A stretch of DNA of 51,848 bases from Acidobacteriota bacterium (GCA_003165465.1 PLUM01000054.1:1-51848); one strand, 5' to 3'. Numbered from the stretch's first letter, positions 7,714 to 16,466 are shown. The notes: generated by a model not told the origin, from the letters alone. Translations and numbers: made by a program.

Positions 7714-8985
7714 GTGAGCGATAAACTTTTGCAACTTCTGCCGCCGGAAGGCTTCAAGATTCTCCTCACGCTCTTCTTGTGTTTCCTGATTGGGCTGGAG
7801 CGCGAGGAACACCGCGCCTCGGGACAACGGTACAGCTTCGGCGGGGTTCGCACATTCCCGCTGATCGGCCTGATCGGCTATGCGATGGCCCTGTTGGCCG
7901 GAGAGCAGTTGCTTCCGCTGACGTTTGGATTCGGCGTCATCGGCGCATTTTTGTGGCTTTCGTACAAGCACAAGCTCGAGTCGTACAACGAAGCGGGAGT
8001 GACCACGGAAATTTCCGGGCTGGTCACGTACGTGATCGGAGCGCTCGTGTCGCGCGATCAGTTGTGGATCGCCACCACGATCGCCGTGGTCAGCATGTTA
8101 CTGCTCGAGCTGAAGGAGTTCCTGGAAAATCTCACAACGAAAATTCCAGCCGTTGAAATTCTGACGTTCACGAAGTTTCTCCTGCTGACCTTCGTCATCC
8201 TGCCGATCGTGCCGAACAAGGAGTACGGCCCCTTCGCCATCAATCCGTTCCAGTCGTGGCTGATTGTCGTGGCCATCAGCGGCGTGTCCTACGGCAGTTA
8301 TCTGCTGGAGAAACTGTCGAAGGGAAAAGGCGGCGTGAGGCTCGCTTCCCTGCTGGGAGGATTGTATTCGTCGACATTCACGACCGTGGCGATGGCAAAG
8401 AGCGCCAAGCAGGCCTCGGCCCCGCACACCTACGCGGGCGGCATCCTGATTGCCTCCGGCGTGATGTACTTCCGCTTCCTCGTGCTGATTGGCATTTTCA
8501 ATTTCCAGCTCATGGCTCGCCTGTTCCTTCCGTTTCTCATTCTGGGCGCCATTGGCGTTGCGGGTGGATGGGCGTGGTCGAGCCTGCCGGACACGCGCAT
8601 GGCGGAAATGAAATCCTCGTATTTGACAAAAAATCCGCTGGAGCTGACTTCCGCGTTTTTGCTGGCACTCGTGTTCCTCGCCATGCTGCTCGTAACCAAT
8701 TTCGCGCTCGTCCGCCTGGGCAGCGGAGGAATTTACGGAATGGCCGTGATTTCCGGCCTTGCCCCGGTGGACCCGTTCATCATGGGACTCACGCAGACCG
8801 CCGGAAAAATGACTTCGATGGGGCTCGCCATGGCGGGGATCGTGATCGCGGCGGCCAGCAATAATTTCGCCAAGGCGTTTATCGCGCTTGCGCTCGCCGA
8901 TCCAAAAACGGGCCGGCAAAGCCTGGTCCTGATGCTGGGGCTGACGGCGCTGGGCCTCGTGCCGCTGCTTTGGATCATGCGGTAG
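7714..8985 (+). CDS. MgtC/SapB-DUF4010 family membrane protein
   Basis: This is a polytopic inner-membrane protein of 423 aa. Its N-terminal third resembles MgtC/SapB, with FLIGLEREEHRASGQRYSFG and GGVRTFPLIGLIGY (conserved Arg/Glu and RTF motif). The C-terminal part matches the DUF4010 pattern (LGGLYSSTFTTVAMAKSAK and PVDPFIMGLTQTAGKM). The family is linked to magnesium limitation and intracellular survival in pathogens, but its molecular role in free-living bacteria is unresolved. The GTG start is the first in-frame start, with only a weak purine stretch upstream. The following gene begins ten bases after the stop, which supports co-transcription. Confidence 0.85.
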   Translation: MSDKLLQLLPPEGFKILLTLFLCFLIGLEREEHRASGQRYSFGGVRTFPLIGLIGYAMALLAGEQLLPLTFGFGVIGAFLWLSYKHKLESYNEAGVTTEISGLVTYVIGALVSRDQLWIATTIAVVSMLLLELKEFLENLTTKIPAVEILTFTKFLLLTFVILPIVPNKEYGPFAINPFQSWLIVVAISGVSYGSYLLEKLSKGKGGVRLASLLGGLYSSTFTTVAMAKSAKQASAPHTYAGGILIASGVMYFRFLVLIGIFNFQLMARLFLPFLILGAIGVAGGWAWSSLPDTRMAEMKSSYLTKNPLELTSAFLLALVFLAMLLVTNFALVRLGSGGIYGMAVISGLAPVDPFIMGLTQTAGKMTSMGLAMAGIVIAAASNNFAKAFIALALADPKTGRQSLVLMLGLTALGLVPLLWIMR

Positions 8986-8995
8986 GCCCGCGGAC

Positions 8996-10468
8996 ATGAA
9001 CGCAACGCAAACCACTTCGCCGCATCCGATTTCCGCGCACCCGGCTTTTCGTATTGCAGGCGTGCTGATTCTGGCCGCGATGCTGCTCGCGCCGGTCTGG
9101 ATCGCCGCGTTTCCCCCGTTGCTCGATTATCCCAATCATCTGGCGCGGGCGTTTGTCCTCTCTCATCTGCACGATTCGCATTTCACTTTTCAACAGTTCT
9201 ACCGCGCCGATTGGGGCGCCTATCCCTATCTGGGGATGGACGCGTCGCTCGCCGTGCTGGCGCGCCTTTTTGCGATTGAGACGGCGGGGCGCGTGTATCT
9301 CGGGTTGTGCGTCCTCGCGCTGCCCGCCGCCGCATGGTTTTTTCTGCGTCAGGCGCAGCCGGGCGAGGAAGCAACGTCCTTGTGGGCGCTGCTCGTTGCG
9401 TACAACGTTTTCTTTCTCGAAGGGTTTTTGAATTTCGATCTGAGCCTTGCCGTGGGATTCGTGGCGCTCGGATTATGGCTGCGATGGATGGCCAAGCCGA
9501 GCGGCGGGCGATGGGTCGCGGCCCTTGCGGCGTTCATCGCGCTGTACTTCACGCACCTGCTGGGCTTCGGCATTGCCGGCTTGATCGTTGTGGCATATCT
9601 CGCGCTTTCGCGGCTCCCGATTCGCGACTGGCTGTGGAGCGCAGCGCTGGCCGTGCCGGGCGTAGGGTTTTATCTGCACTCCTCGCGCGTGGGCCTGAGC
9701 GTGACAACAATTATTTTTCGCGGCTGGAACGAAAAGTTGGACTCGCTCGGCATGATCCTGCACGGATACTGGCCCGCGCTGGATTGGATTTCGCTGGCCG
9801 CCCTGGCGGCATGGTTTCTGGCCGCGTGGTGGCGCAATCCGGAATTTCGCTGGAATCGAACCTGGATGGCCATCGCCGCATTTCTCTTCGCGCTGTTCTG
9901 GGCGATTCCCTGGATGTGGGGAGAAGGCTCGGACCTCGACATTCGAGTTCTGCCATTTCTGTTTGTCGCGATCCTGGCCACGACGCGCGTGGGGCGGCGC
10001 GCAAAAATACTGGCCGCGATTCCGCTGCTGCTGTTCGCCGCGCGAACCGTGAGTGTGGCGCAGCATTTTAGGGAGGCGCAACCCGCTCTGGCCGGCCTCG
10101 CGCGCTCGTTCGACCTCGTGCCGCGCGGCTCCCTCGTGCTGCCCATCGTGGAAGGCGACGAAGACCCGATCGAGCGCCCCTTCACGCATTTCTGGGCGTA
10201 CGGAACGATCCGCCGCGGCTGGTTCTCTCCCTACTTGATGGACGCGCCCGGCGAGACACCCATGCGCATCGTCCACGAGTCCTACACGCCCGAAGGATTC
10301 TGGAACCTCGTGTACGACGAAGCACCGGATTGGCAGCAGGTGCGGAGCGATTACGAATACGTGTGGGCCTACGATGTGCCCCGCTTCTCCGCGCCCCTGG
10401 CGGATATCGGCGAGCGAATTTACACGTCCGGCGGCCTTGAGGTCTATCGCATCCGGAAATCGCCCTGA
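8996..10468 (+). CDS. Multipass membrane protein, possible GT-C-like transferase
   Basis: The 490-residue protein has about eleven hydrophobic segments. After the first span comes the extracytoplasmic loop FPPLLDYPNHLARAFVL, with an acidic residue followed by a conserved NH. This pattern is seen in uncharacterised bacterial membrane proteins that resemble GT-C sugar transferases. The C-terminal 130 residues are soluble and rich in aromatic residues (WAYGTIRRGWFSPYL, WAYDVPRFSAPLADIG). The ATG start lies ten bases after the MgtC-like gene, so the two are probably one transcript. No catalytic residue can be proven, and the transferase idea is an inference from topology and the loop. Confidence 0.65.
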   Translation: MNATQTTSPHPISAHPAFRIAGVLILAAMLLAPVWIAAFPPLLDYPNHLARAFVLSHLHDSHFTFQQFYRADWGAYPYLGMDASLAVLARLFAIETAGRVYLGLCVLALPAAAWFFLRQAQPGEEATSLWALLVAYNVFFLEGFLNFDLSLAVGFVALGLWLRWMAKPSGGRWVAALAAFIALYFTHLLGFGIAGLIVVAYLALSRLPIRDWLWSAALAVPGVGFYLHSSRVGLSVTTIIFRGWNEKLDSLGMILHGYWPALDWISLAALAAWFLAAWWRNPEFRWNRTWMAIAAFLFALFWAIPWMWGEGSDLDIRVLPFLFVAILATTRVGRRAKILAAIPLLLFAARTVSVAQHFREAQPALAGLARSFDLVPRGSLVLPIVEGDEDPIERPFTHFWAYGTIRRGWFSPYLMDAPGETPMRIVHESYTPEGFWNLVYDEAPDWQQVRSDYEYVWAYDVPRFSAPLADIGERIYTSGGLEVYRIRKSP

Positions 10469-10625
10469 ACGTACATCCGGCGTTCGAAGCGCGAGCTTCA
10501 GCCTGCGCTACTGCAATCCACAATCGAGAATTGTTAATGCAAGGTTAAATTTTATTGCGGCGCTGTGTCGCGAGATGGCGTTCTGGTAGCATCACTCCGT
10601 GGAGTCGGGATTGGAGAGAATGACG

Positions 10626-11705
10626 ATGCGCAAAGTTTTATTTGCCGCGGCGGTGTTTCTCGTTCTAGGGCTGGCGGCGCGAACCGCGAGCGCGCAGCAA
10701 CCCGCCAATGGGCCGTGGCGCTTCCTGGCTTCGGGCGACTCGCGCAATTGCGGTGACGTGGTGATGCCCGGGGTTGCGGAAACGGCGCGAAAAAACCAGG
10801 CCGCGTTTTACTGGCATTTGGGCGACCTGCGGCTGACCAGCAATTTCGATGAAGATATCGCCCACCAGCCCGAGCACATCGCCAAGCCCCTGAGCATCGC
10901 CGAATACGAAATCATCGCGTGGCCCGACTTCATCGAAAGCCAGATCGCCCCGTTCGGTTCCATGCCGTTTTTCGTGGGCATCGGAAATCACGAAACCGTT
11001 CCGCCGTACAAGACGCGCGAGGATTTCCTTCTGCAGTTCGCGGATTGGCTGGATGCGCCGGTATTGCGCGCGCAGCGCCTGAAGGACGATCCCAGGGATT
11101 ACCGCATGAAAACGTATTTTCACTGGATCGAGCGCGGCGTCGCGTTCTACTACCTCGACAGTGCGACGGCCGATCAGTTTGACGCCGCCCAGTTGCGCTG
11201 GTTCGAACGGGTTTTGGCAAAGGACCTCTCCGATCCGGCCATTACGACGATCGTGACCGGAATGCACAAAGCGCTGCCCGAAAGCATTTCCGCCGGCCAC
11301 AGCATGAACGAATCTCCGACGGGCACGGAAAGCGGACGGCGCGTGTACGCCGATCTGTTGCGCGCGCGGGACGAATCGCACAAGCATGTCTACGTGCTCG
11401 CGAGCCATTCGCACTACTACATGGACGAAATCTTTAATACGGAATATTGGAAATCCCACGGCGGCGTGCTGCCCGGCTGGATCGTGGGCACGGCGGGCGC
11501 GGTGCGCTATGCGCTGCCGCCAAACTCATCGCCCGGCGCGCTGGTCAACGTGTACGGCTCGCTGCTCGGAACCGTGCAGCCCAACGGCGAAATTAATTTT
11601 GAATTTGAACGGATCGACGAGAAGGACGTTCCCTCATCCGTGACGGCGCGCTACGGCAAGGATTTCGTGCACTGGTGCTTTGCCGAAAATTCGCAGGCGC
11701 GATAG
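10626..11705 (+). CDS. Secreted calcineurin-like metallophosphoesterase
   Basis: This protein of about 359 aa has a cleavable signal peptide (hydrophobic core at about 5-20, then TASAQQ). Metal-binding motifs of the calcineurin-like fold follow in order: SGDSR, HLGDLR, GIGNHE and a late SHSHYYMDE. The ATG at 10626 is chosen from three nearby starts because GGAGAG at 10613-10618 is correctly spaced from it, and the signal peptide then has a normal n-region. It would act as a periplasmic or secreted phosphomonoesterase or phosphodiesterase with a two-metal centre; the substrate is unknown. It lies 157 bases after the multipass protein gene and ends next to a dispersed repeat. Confidence 0.85.
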   Translation: MRKVLFAAAVFLVLGLAARTASAQQPANGPWRFLASGDSRNCGDVVMPGVAETARKNQAAFYWHLGDLRLTSNFDEDIAHQPEHIAKPLSIAEYEIIAWPDFIESQIAPFGSMPFFVGIGNHETVPPYKTREDFLLQFADWLDAPVLRAQRLKDDPRDYRMKTYFHWIERGVAFYYLDSATADQFDAAQLRWFERVLAKDLSDPAITTIVTGMHKALPESISAGHSMNESPTGTESGRRVYADLLRARDESHKHVYVLASHSHYYMDEIFNTEYWKSHGGVLPGWIVGTAGAVRYALPPNSSPGALVNVYGSLLGTVQPNGEINFEFERIDEKDVPSSVTARYGKDFVHWCFAENSQAR

Positions 11706-11712
11706 GCGGGCA

Positions 11713-11791
11713 GTGGCGCAGGCTTCAGCCTGTGTGGTTTTAATTTGTAGTCAGCGCAAATCAAAAGAACACAGGCTGAAGCCTGTGCCAC
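11713..11791. repeat. 79-base dispersed inverted repeat, copy A
   Basis: The two ends (GTGGCGCAGGCTTCAGCCTG and CAGGCTGAAGCCTGTGCCAC) are inverted copies around a T-rich/A-rich centre with TGTGGTTTTAATTT on one side and TCAAAAGAACACA on the other. Each arm is itself a near-perfect palindrome. It lies between the convergent stops of the metallophosphoesterase and HAD genes and could act as a bidirectional terminator. Confidence 0.9.
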
Positions 11792-11798
11792 ATTTCAC

Positions 11799-12485
11799 TC
11801 AAAAATGCTCGCGCAGATCGCTGAAGCGCATCAGAATCATGAGCCGACCCGCTCCGGAACGCACTTCCTCATGCTCCAATTCCCAGGTGGCGTGATGAGG
11901 AATGAACACGGCATTCAGCCCCGCTTCGAGAGCAGGATTGATATCGCTGTGGGGGCTGTTCCCGACCATCCATCCGCGGGATTTCACGACGTGATGCCGG
12001 TTCACCAGCACGCGGTAGGTGGCGACATCCTTTTCGGGAACAATCTCGATCGCGTCAAAATGAATCTGCAATCCCGACCGCTCGACCTTGGCGGCCTGCT
12101 CGGCCGCCTCTCCCTTGGTGAACAGGATCAGGCGATGGCGGTCGGCAAGATAGTCGAGCGTTTCCATAACGCCTTCCAGAACTTTGGGCGGCGTGCGCTC
12201 CAGATCGTTGACGCGGAGTTGAATGTTGTCCAGCGTCGCGCGGTCGGCCGCGCGCCCCGCCAGCTTCATATAGGTTTCCTCGAGCGACCGGCCAAAGCTG
12301 CGCACGCCGTAGCCGTGCTGCCGGATGTTGCGGCGTTCGGTTTCGTTCAGGATGTGGCGGGAGTATTTTCGCGGATAGCCAAAGGGTTCGAGCAGGGTCA
12401 GAAATTCCTCGATGGTCTGCTCAAAATAAACGTTATTCTCCCAGAGCGTATCGTCCGCATCGATCAGAATGGTTTCTCGGGACAT
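11799..12485 (-). CDS. HAD-superfamily hydrolase
   Basis: The 228-residue cytosolic protein has the four HAD signatures: motif I IDADDTLW (about 8-15, with the nucleophile Asp and the acid/base Asp), motif II around LILFTKGEA, a Lys after it, and motif IV MVGNSPHSDINPALEAG. The cap is the C1 helical type between motifs I and II. Members dephosphorylate small phosphorylated metabolites, and the substrate cannot be read from the sequence. The stop lies just inside the flank of the 79-base repeat. An 87-base gap separates it from the small hypothetical gene on the same strand, so they may be co-transcribed. Confidence 0.88.
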   Translation of the reverse strand: MSRETILIDADDTLWENNVYFEQTIEEFLTLLEPFGYPRKYSRHILNETERRNIRQHGYGVRSFGRSLEETYMKLAGRAADRATLDNIQLRVNDLERTPPKVLEGVMETLDYLADRHRLILFTKGEAAEQAAKVERSGLQIHFDAIEIVPEKDVATYRVLVNRHHVVKSRGWMVGNSPHSDINPALEAGLNAVFIPHHATWELEHEEVRSGAGRLMILMRFSDLREHF

Positions 12486-12572
12486 GGTTCCGTACGAATC
12501 CGAATTCCTCCGTATCCGCTCCCGCGAGCGTGGAGCGCGCGGGGCGATTTTGCGCGGGGCGCGATGTTTCGT

Positions 12573-12800
12573 TTACGCTTTTCCTGGCGTGCTGGCCGCG
12601 AGCTTCTCCAGAATTTCGAGCGCGACTTTTTGCGCCTCGCCGTAGCGGGCCAGGTAACTCTGAAATTCCCGGTTCATTTCAATCGCTTCGCCGGCATCGA
12701 GCGGAGTCCTCAGAATCATGTCGCGCATGCGCACGGGGTGAAGCAAGATCGCGTCTTCCTTGAGCTCGTCGAGCGCCGATTTGACGTCATACGGTTCCAT
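12573..12800 (-). CDS. Small hypothetical protein (75 aa)
   Basis: A 75-residue, mostly helical, acidic-to-neutral protein (MEPYDVKSALDELKEDAILL...) starts at an ATG preceded by an excellent Shine-Dalgarno stretch (GAGGAGGG, three to four bases upstream on the coding strand). It has no signal peptide, cysteine or membrane span. I do not recognise a family. It is on the same strand as, and upstream of, the HAD hydrolase gene. Its real status rests on the ribosome site and the absence of any competing frame. Confidence 0.6.
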   Translation of the reverse strand: MEPYDVKSALDELKEDAILLHPVRMRDMILRTPLDAGEAIEMNREFQSYLARYGEAQKVALEILEKLAASTPGKA

Positions 12801-12981
12801 CGTCCCTCCTCGTTCCGTTCTTCAGGAACGATTCTACTGCGAAATTGGCGCGAAACGAAAAAAAGCATCGCGATCGGGGCGGACGCGCCGTTGTTAGGTT
12901 GAGTGCGTCATGCCACGGTGGGAGCGCACACGACAAATGCGCGCCAGGCGGAGAAATGCGGCTGGCGGGATTTCCGGAAAA

Positions 12982-13305
12982 TCAGGCGGACGCGGGCAAA
13001 AACTCGTAGCGGTCGATGCGCGCGGCAATGCCCCGGCCGAGATCGCGGGGTTCGACGCGTACAATTTCCGCAAAGCAGTGAATGTGGACATCGCCGGCCA
13101 TGGTGATTTCCCGCGGCAAGGTCAGAATAAATTCGATGGGAGATCCCGGAGTGAAATCCGCGTCCATCATGAAGTAAAGGCCGCGAAAACTTACGTCTCG
13201 CGTTTGTCCCTGCCGTTCGGTCCCGCTCGGATTCGCGGAACGAACTTTCACTGGGAGCGTCATGTTAAACCGGCGCGATGTTCGTCGTTCGGTCGATTCC
13301 TGCAT
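12982..13305 (-). CDS. Single-domain PilZ protein
   Basis: This 107-residue protein consists of a PilZ domain alone. It has the N-terminal arginine motif (ERRTSRRFNM, residues 6-15) and the downstream DVSFRG motif (37-42, the D-x-S-x-x-G type), the two elements that hold c-di-GMP. The ATG at 13305 follows GGAGG by four bases; a longer open frame to 13653 has no such support and overlaps the divergent hydrolase gene. Stand-alone PilZ proteins act as c-di-GMP-dependent adaptors. A candidate source of the signal in this window is the GGDEF protein at 36367. Both binding motifs are intact, unlike in the protein at 23466. Confidence 0.85.
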   Translation of the reverse strand: MQESTERRTSRRFNMTLPVKVRSANPSGTERQGQTRDVSFRGLYFMMDADFTPGSPIEFILTLPREITMAGDVHIHCFAEIVRVEPRDLGRGIAARIDRYEFLPASA

Positions 13306-13452
13306 CGGTCCTCCGGAAAGAAACATTCCACGTTGCGCCAACCGTAGCACCACCGAATAAAAATCGCAACGAAAAATGCGAGGAACGGATGCCCTGCCTT
13401 TCTCCGGCCGATTCCACGCGCGATTTGTACGGCAGCGCCGATTCATGGTTAC

Positions 13453-14139
13453 ATGGAACCCGTCATGCCACTCCCACCGCATCGAACACTGATGATTCCC
13501 GGCCCCGCGGGCCGCCTGGAAGCCATCCTCTGGTCCGCATCGGACCGCGAAGCGGGATCGCCGCCTCTGGCGGCCGTCGTATGCCATCCGCATCCTCTGT
13601 TCGGCGGGACAATGCACAACAAAGTGGTTTATCAGGCCGCGAAAACGATTCATCGGTTCGGGCTGCCCGTCGTGCGTTTCAATTTTCGTGGCGTGGGTTT
13701 AAGCGAGGGCGCGCACGATAAGGGGATCGGCGAGGAGCGCGATGTTCTGGCGGCGATGGATTTTCTCGCGGGGGAATATCCCGGCGTGCCGCTGCTCGTC
13801 GCAGGCTTCAGTTTTGGTTCCTGGGTCGGATTGCGCGCCGGGTGCGGAGACCCGCGCGTGATAGCGCTCATCGGGCTCGGTCTGCCGGTCGGCGATCTGC
13901 AGGAACGCAGCTTTGCCTATCTCGAATCCTGCGACAAGCCGAAACTTTTGGTGTCCGGCGAATTCGATCAGTTCGGCCCGCCGGATCGGCTGCGCGCGAT
14001 GGTCGAGCGGTTCCCGTCGCGCATCCGGGAACAGACGCGGGTGGCCATAATTGGCGGGGATCACTTCTTCAAGGACCATCTTGCCGATCTGGACCGCACG
14101 ATTGCGGAATGGCTACTGGAGCGGTTTCCGGCCATTTAA
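13453..14139 (+). CDS. Alpha/beta hydrolase
   Basis: This 228-residue alpha/beta-hydrolase belongs to the small group with the CHPHPLFGGTMHNKVV motif (residues 44-59). Its nucleophile Ser120 is in GFSFGS, and likely triad partners are Asp172 (GEFDQFGPP) and His204 (GGDHFF). There is no signal peptide, so it is cytosolic. Members are called serine aminopeptidase-like or dienelactone-hydrolase-like, but the physiological ester or amide is unknown. The ATG at 13453 is the first start; an in-frame ATG four codons later is possible, as neither has a strong ribosome site. It converges with the RDD gene, stop to stop, across eight bases. Confidence 0.85.
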   Translation: MEPVMPLPPHRTLMIPGPAGRLEAILWSASDREAGSPPLAAVVCHPHPLFGGTMHNKVVYQAAKTIHRFGLPVVRFNFRGVGLSEGAHDKGIGEERDVLAAMDFLAGEYPGVPLLVAGFSFGSWVGLRAGCGDPRVIALIGLGLPVGDLQERSFAYLESCDKPKLLVSGEFDQFGPPDRLRAMVERFPSRIREQTRVAIIGGDHFFKDHLADLDRTIAEWLLERFPAI

Positions 14140-14147
14140 TCGGCGCT

Positions 14148-14765
14148 TTATTTTCGGAGGACCAGCGTTCCCGCAATCAAATCGTGCAGGGCCTGCTTTC
14201 GCTCCGTGAACCCGGCCATGATGAAACCGATGCCGAATGGAATCATTCCACTGACGATTTTCGCGAAAAATCGTCCCGTGGCGTGGCCGAAGGAAATGCG
14301 CTGCCCTTCGAGATTCGTCACGCGCAGGGACATCGACGCCTTTCCGAACGTGGCCTGCCGCGCCGAGCTTTCCATCCCCGCGTGATACAGCCAACTCAAA
14401 GCCATTAAAAATAGGATCCCCATCAGGAAAAATAGAATGACCGGTCCGGCAAGAAACGCGGCCTCGTGCGCGTCAATGGGATTTCTGCGCAGCATCATGC
14501 CAAATCCGCCAAAAAGAAATATCAAAACGATGGCCAGAAATCCAAATGGAATAGAGAGAATCAGCCCGTCAATCAGATAGGCGGCGAATCGCACCCAGAA
14601 CCCGGCATACGGCAGCGCGGAAGTCGGCGCGCTCACGGGATTGGACGCAGGGATCGCTCCGGCGGGCGCTGGCACAGAGGTGACGGCCGCGCCGACCTCC
14701 TGTCCGCAAGCCCGGCAAAATCGATGGCCTTCCTCAACCTGTATACCGCAACGCGAGCAGAACAC
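14148..14765 (-). CDS. RDD-family membrane protein with N-terminal zinc ribbon
   Basis: This protein of about 205 aa starts with a CxxC...CxxC zinc ribbon (Cys3, Cys6, Cys17, Cys20), then a Pro/Ala-rich linker and an RDD domain. The RDD part has YAGFWVRFAAYLIDGLILSI with the conserved Arg and Asp, two further hydrophobic segments and a final GKASMSLRV...TERKQALHDLIAGT block. The GTG at 14765 is chosen because AGGGGA sits right upstream and translation then opens with the ribbon; the longer frame to 14915 adds low-quality sequence. RDD proteins are of unsettled function, some acting as Na+/H+ antiporters. Its stop is eight bases from the stop of the convergent hydrolase. Confidence 0.85.
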   Translation of the reverse strand: MFCSRCGIQVEEGHRFCRACGQEVGAAVTSVPAPAGAIPASNPVSAPTSALPYAGFWVRFAAYLIDGLILSIPFGFLAIVLIFLFGGFGMMLRRNPIDAHEAAFLAGPVILFFLMGILFLMALSWLYHAGMESSARQATFGKASMSLRVTNLEGQRISFGHATGRFFAKIVSGMIPFGIGFIMAGFTERKQALHDLIAGTLVLRK

Positions 14766-14994
14766 GATCCCCTCACTTTTGGCAGCCTCGGCGGCTGCGC
14801 ATCCGTGTGACCGATGCGGACTTATATCGCGGGCCGGAGCCGAGGTCAACCGGGGAAAAGCGGAGCCGCGCGACCTGTACTCCCGTACAGATGTTTGTTT
14901 GAACAGCGCCGCCATACGAGACCGGCATCATACGGGCATATTTGTATATGATGGATCCTCGTACACTCAAATTCTGAAAAGGAGAAATCACGTC

Positions 14995-15318
14995 ATGTCC
15001 ACAGCGCCATCCTATGTCGAAGGACAAGCAATTCCCCGGGGCAACAGTTTGGTTGAAAACCTGATGGATTTTTCATTTCAGCGCATGGTGACGCCGCGCA
15101 TGTTAAAGCTTCTTTTCGGTCTTCACCTGCTGGGCGGTTTGATCGTATCCATCTGGTATGTCTTCGAAGGATTCCAAAAAAACACTTCCAATGGCTTGCT
15201 GGCGCTGCTCATGGCCTGTGCCGGCATGATCCTGTGGATTCTCTATTGCCGCGTCATCGTCGAGCTTCTGGCCGTTGTCTTCCGCGCCGCGCACGTCATT
15301 ACACACTCGCAGGGTTGA
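14995..15318 (+). CDS. DUF4282 family small membrane protein
   Basis: This 107-residue protein has two hydrophobic segments (about 35-55 and 68-90). The region between DFSFQRMVTPRMLKLLFGLH and the closing YCRVIVELLAVVFRAA matches the DUF4282 pattern, in which a short amphipathic helix precedes two membrane spans. The ATG at 14995 follows GGAG by ten bases; an upstream open frame back to 14641 is antisense to the RDD gene and is not used. The function of the family is unknown. A minus-strand small membrane protein gene faces it across 23 bases. Confidence 0.8.
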   Translation: MSTAPSYVEGQAIPRGNSLVENLMDFSFQRMVTPRMLKLLFGLHLLGGLIVSIWYVFEGFQKNTSNGLLALLMACAGMILWILYCRVIVELLAVVFRAAHVITHSQG

Positions 15319-15341
15319 TCGCGGCGGGAACTTGCGCGGCT

Positions 15342-15575
15342 CTAAAACGTGAGATCGATGATAAAGAGGATTTGCCCGATGAAGACCAATGCCACCGCGC
15401 CAATGAGCATTATCGCACCGCGCGGCGTCCGGGGTTTTGTCCGCCGGTAGGTGGGATCGGAAAGGCGCGGGTCGCGGCCCGAAATCTCTCCGCGCCAAAT
15501 ATCAAGCAACTCGCGCAGCCAATCGAGCGCCTGCACGCGGCAGGTCCACAGCAGTCCCAGGCCCAGAAGGGCCAT
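15342..15575 (-). CDS. Small two-span membrane protein (77 aa)
   Basis: This is a short protein with hydrophobic segments at both ends (MALLGLGLLWTC and AIMLIGAVALVFIGQILFII) and a basic central loop with RDPRLSDPTYRRTKPRTPRG. The ATG at 15575 follows GGAGAAACC with good spacing; a start 13 codons upstream (15614) has no ribosome site. I do not recognise a family. It converges with the DUF4282 gene. The length, topology and ribosome site support it as a real gene, but nothing shows its role. Confidence 0.55.
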   Translation of the reverse strand: MALLGLGLLWTCRVQALDWLRELLDIWRGEISGRDPRLSDPTYRRTKPRTPRGAIMLIGAVALVFIGQILFIIDLTF

Positions 15576-15660
15576 GGTTTCTCCAATCGCGCCGAGTACG
15601 CCCAGGTTATGCATGGATGTCAGTCATTCCCGCCCGAAACACGGAGAACACGATGCGCAG

Positions 15661-15793
15661 GCTGCGGAAAAAGCGCCCCGCCCTTTTGCCATTCCGAGCG
15701 AAGCGAGGAATCTCTCCTTCTTTTTTTTGGCCTGGACCGAAGAGAGATTCCTCGCTTCGCTCGGAATGGCAAAATAGGGACTTTTTCCGCAGC
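15661..15793. repeat. Nested inverted repeat with CATTCCGAGCGAAGCGAGG core, copy 1
   Basis: The outer arms are GCTGCGGAAAAAG (15661-15673) and CTTTTTCCGCAGC (15781-15793). The inner arms are CCATTCCGAGCGAAGCGAGG with its inverse, each flanked by AATCTCTC/GAGAGATT. A second copy of the same nested design lies at 51526-51659. It sits downstream of greA and could fold into a very long hairpin. Confidence 0.88.
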
Positions 15794-15805
15794 CCGTGCG
15801 GGCTG

Positions 15806-16285
15806 TTATGCATCCTCGTGAATAGTTTTCAAGCGGATGATTTCGAATTCCTTGACCCCCGCCGGCGTTTGCACCGTGACTTCGTCGCCAACGTTCTTCC
15901 CCAGGAGAGCTTTTCCGATGGGGGATGTGGTTGAGAGCAGTCCCTTCGTGACGTCCGCTTCCTCGGTGCTGACCAGCTTGTATTCGATCTCGATGTCTTT
16001 CTGTGTATCCAGCACCCAGACGCGCGAACCGTAGCCCGTGCGGTCCGTGGGAATATTCTTCAGGTTTAACATGCCGAGGTCGCCGAGACGCCTCTTCAAT
16101 TGGCCAAGGCGCGCCGAAACAAACCCCTGGCGCTCCTTTGCGTACTTGTACTCCGCGTTCTCGGAGAGGTCTCCGTGCGCGCGGGCCTTCATGAGTTCTT
16201 TCGGCAGCTCGACATTCATTTCATGTTCGAGCGTCGTAATTTCGTCCTGCAACTTCTTTTTGACGTTTGTCAGTGCGTCGATCAT
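15806..16285 (-). CDS. greA: Transcription elongation factor GreA
   Basis: The 159-residue protein matches GreA in length and layout. An N-terminal antiparallel coiled coil contains ARAHGDLSENAEYKYAKERQ (about 34-53), with the acidic DLSENAEY tip that enters the RNA polymerase secondary channel. A C-terminal FKBP-like domain has STTSPIGKALLGKNVGDEV. GreA stimulates cleavage of backtracked transcripts and rescues stalled polymerase in the cytoplasm. It appears monocistronic: a nested repeat lies downstream and a tRNA-like remnant lies upstream. The acidic tip residues needed for cleavage are present. Confidence 0.95.
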   Translation of the reverse strand: MIDALTNVKKKLQDEITTLEHEMNVELPKELMKARAHGDLSENAEYKYAKERQGFVSARLGQLKRRLGDLGMLNLKNIPTDRTGYGSRVWVLDTQKDIEIEYKLVSTEEADVTKGLLSTTSPIGKALLGKNVGDEVTVQTPAGVKEFEIIRLKTIHEDA

Positions 16286-16390
16286 GGCTCGTTTTCTGCA
16301 ACCGGAATTTTATGGCGTTTCACGCCGGCGAGACGCATGAGCACGTCTCACCTCGGGGCATTCACGGATGCCTCAAACCCTATGCTGGCA

Positions 16391-16466
16391 GTGGCGAGAG
16401 AGGGAATGGATTCGAACCCCTCGGGCACGTTGTGAACACGCGCAGGTCCGGCTTTCCATACTCCCG
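16391..16466 (-). other. Degenerate tRNA-like 3' fragment
   Basis: Read on the minus strand, the segment contains GGGGTTCGAATCC, the T-loop signature, followed by a CTCTCTCGCCA end like that of serine tRNAs. Before it lies a hairpin GCGTG-TTCACAA-CGTGC that could be read either as an anticodon arm with CAC or as a long variable arm of a Ser tRNA. The T stem pairs poorly and no matching 5' acceptor or D arm is visible. I therefore treat it as a remnant, not a working tRNA. Confidence 0.35.

Noticed and set aside
14641..14994. N-terminal extension of the DUF4282 gene
   Set aside because: It is antisense to the RDD gene, and the ATG at 14995 has a proper Shine-Dalgarno site.
16391..16466. Functional tRNA-Val(CAC)
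   Set aside because: The seven-base TTCACAA loop looks right, but the T stem is mismatched and D arm and acceptor pairing are absent.
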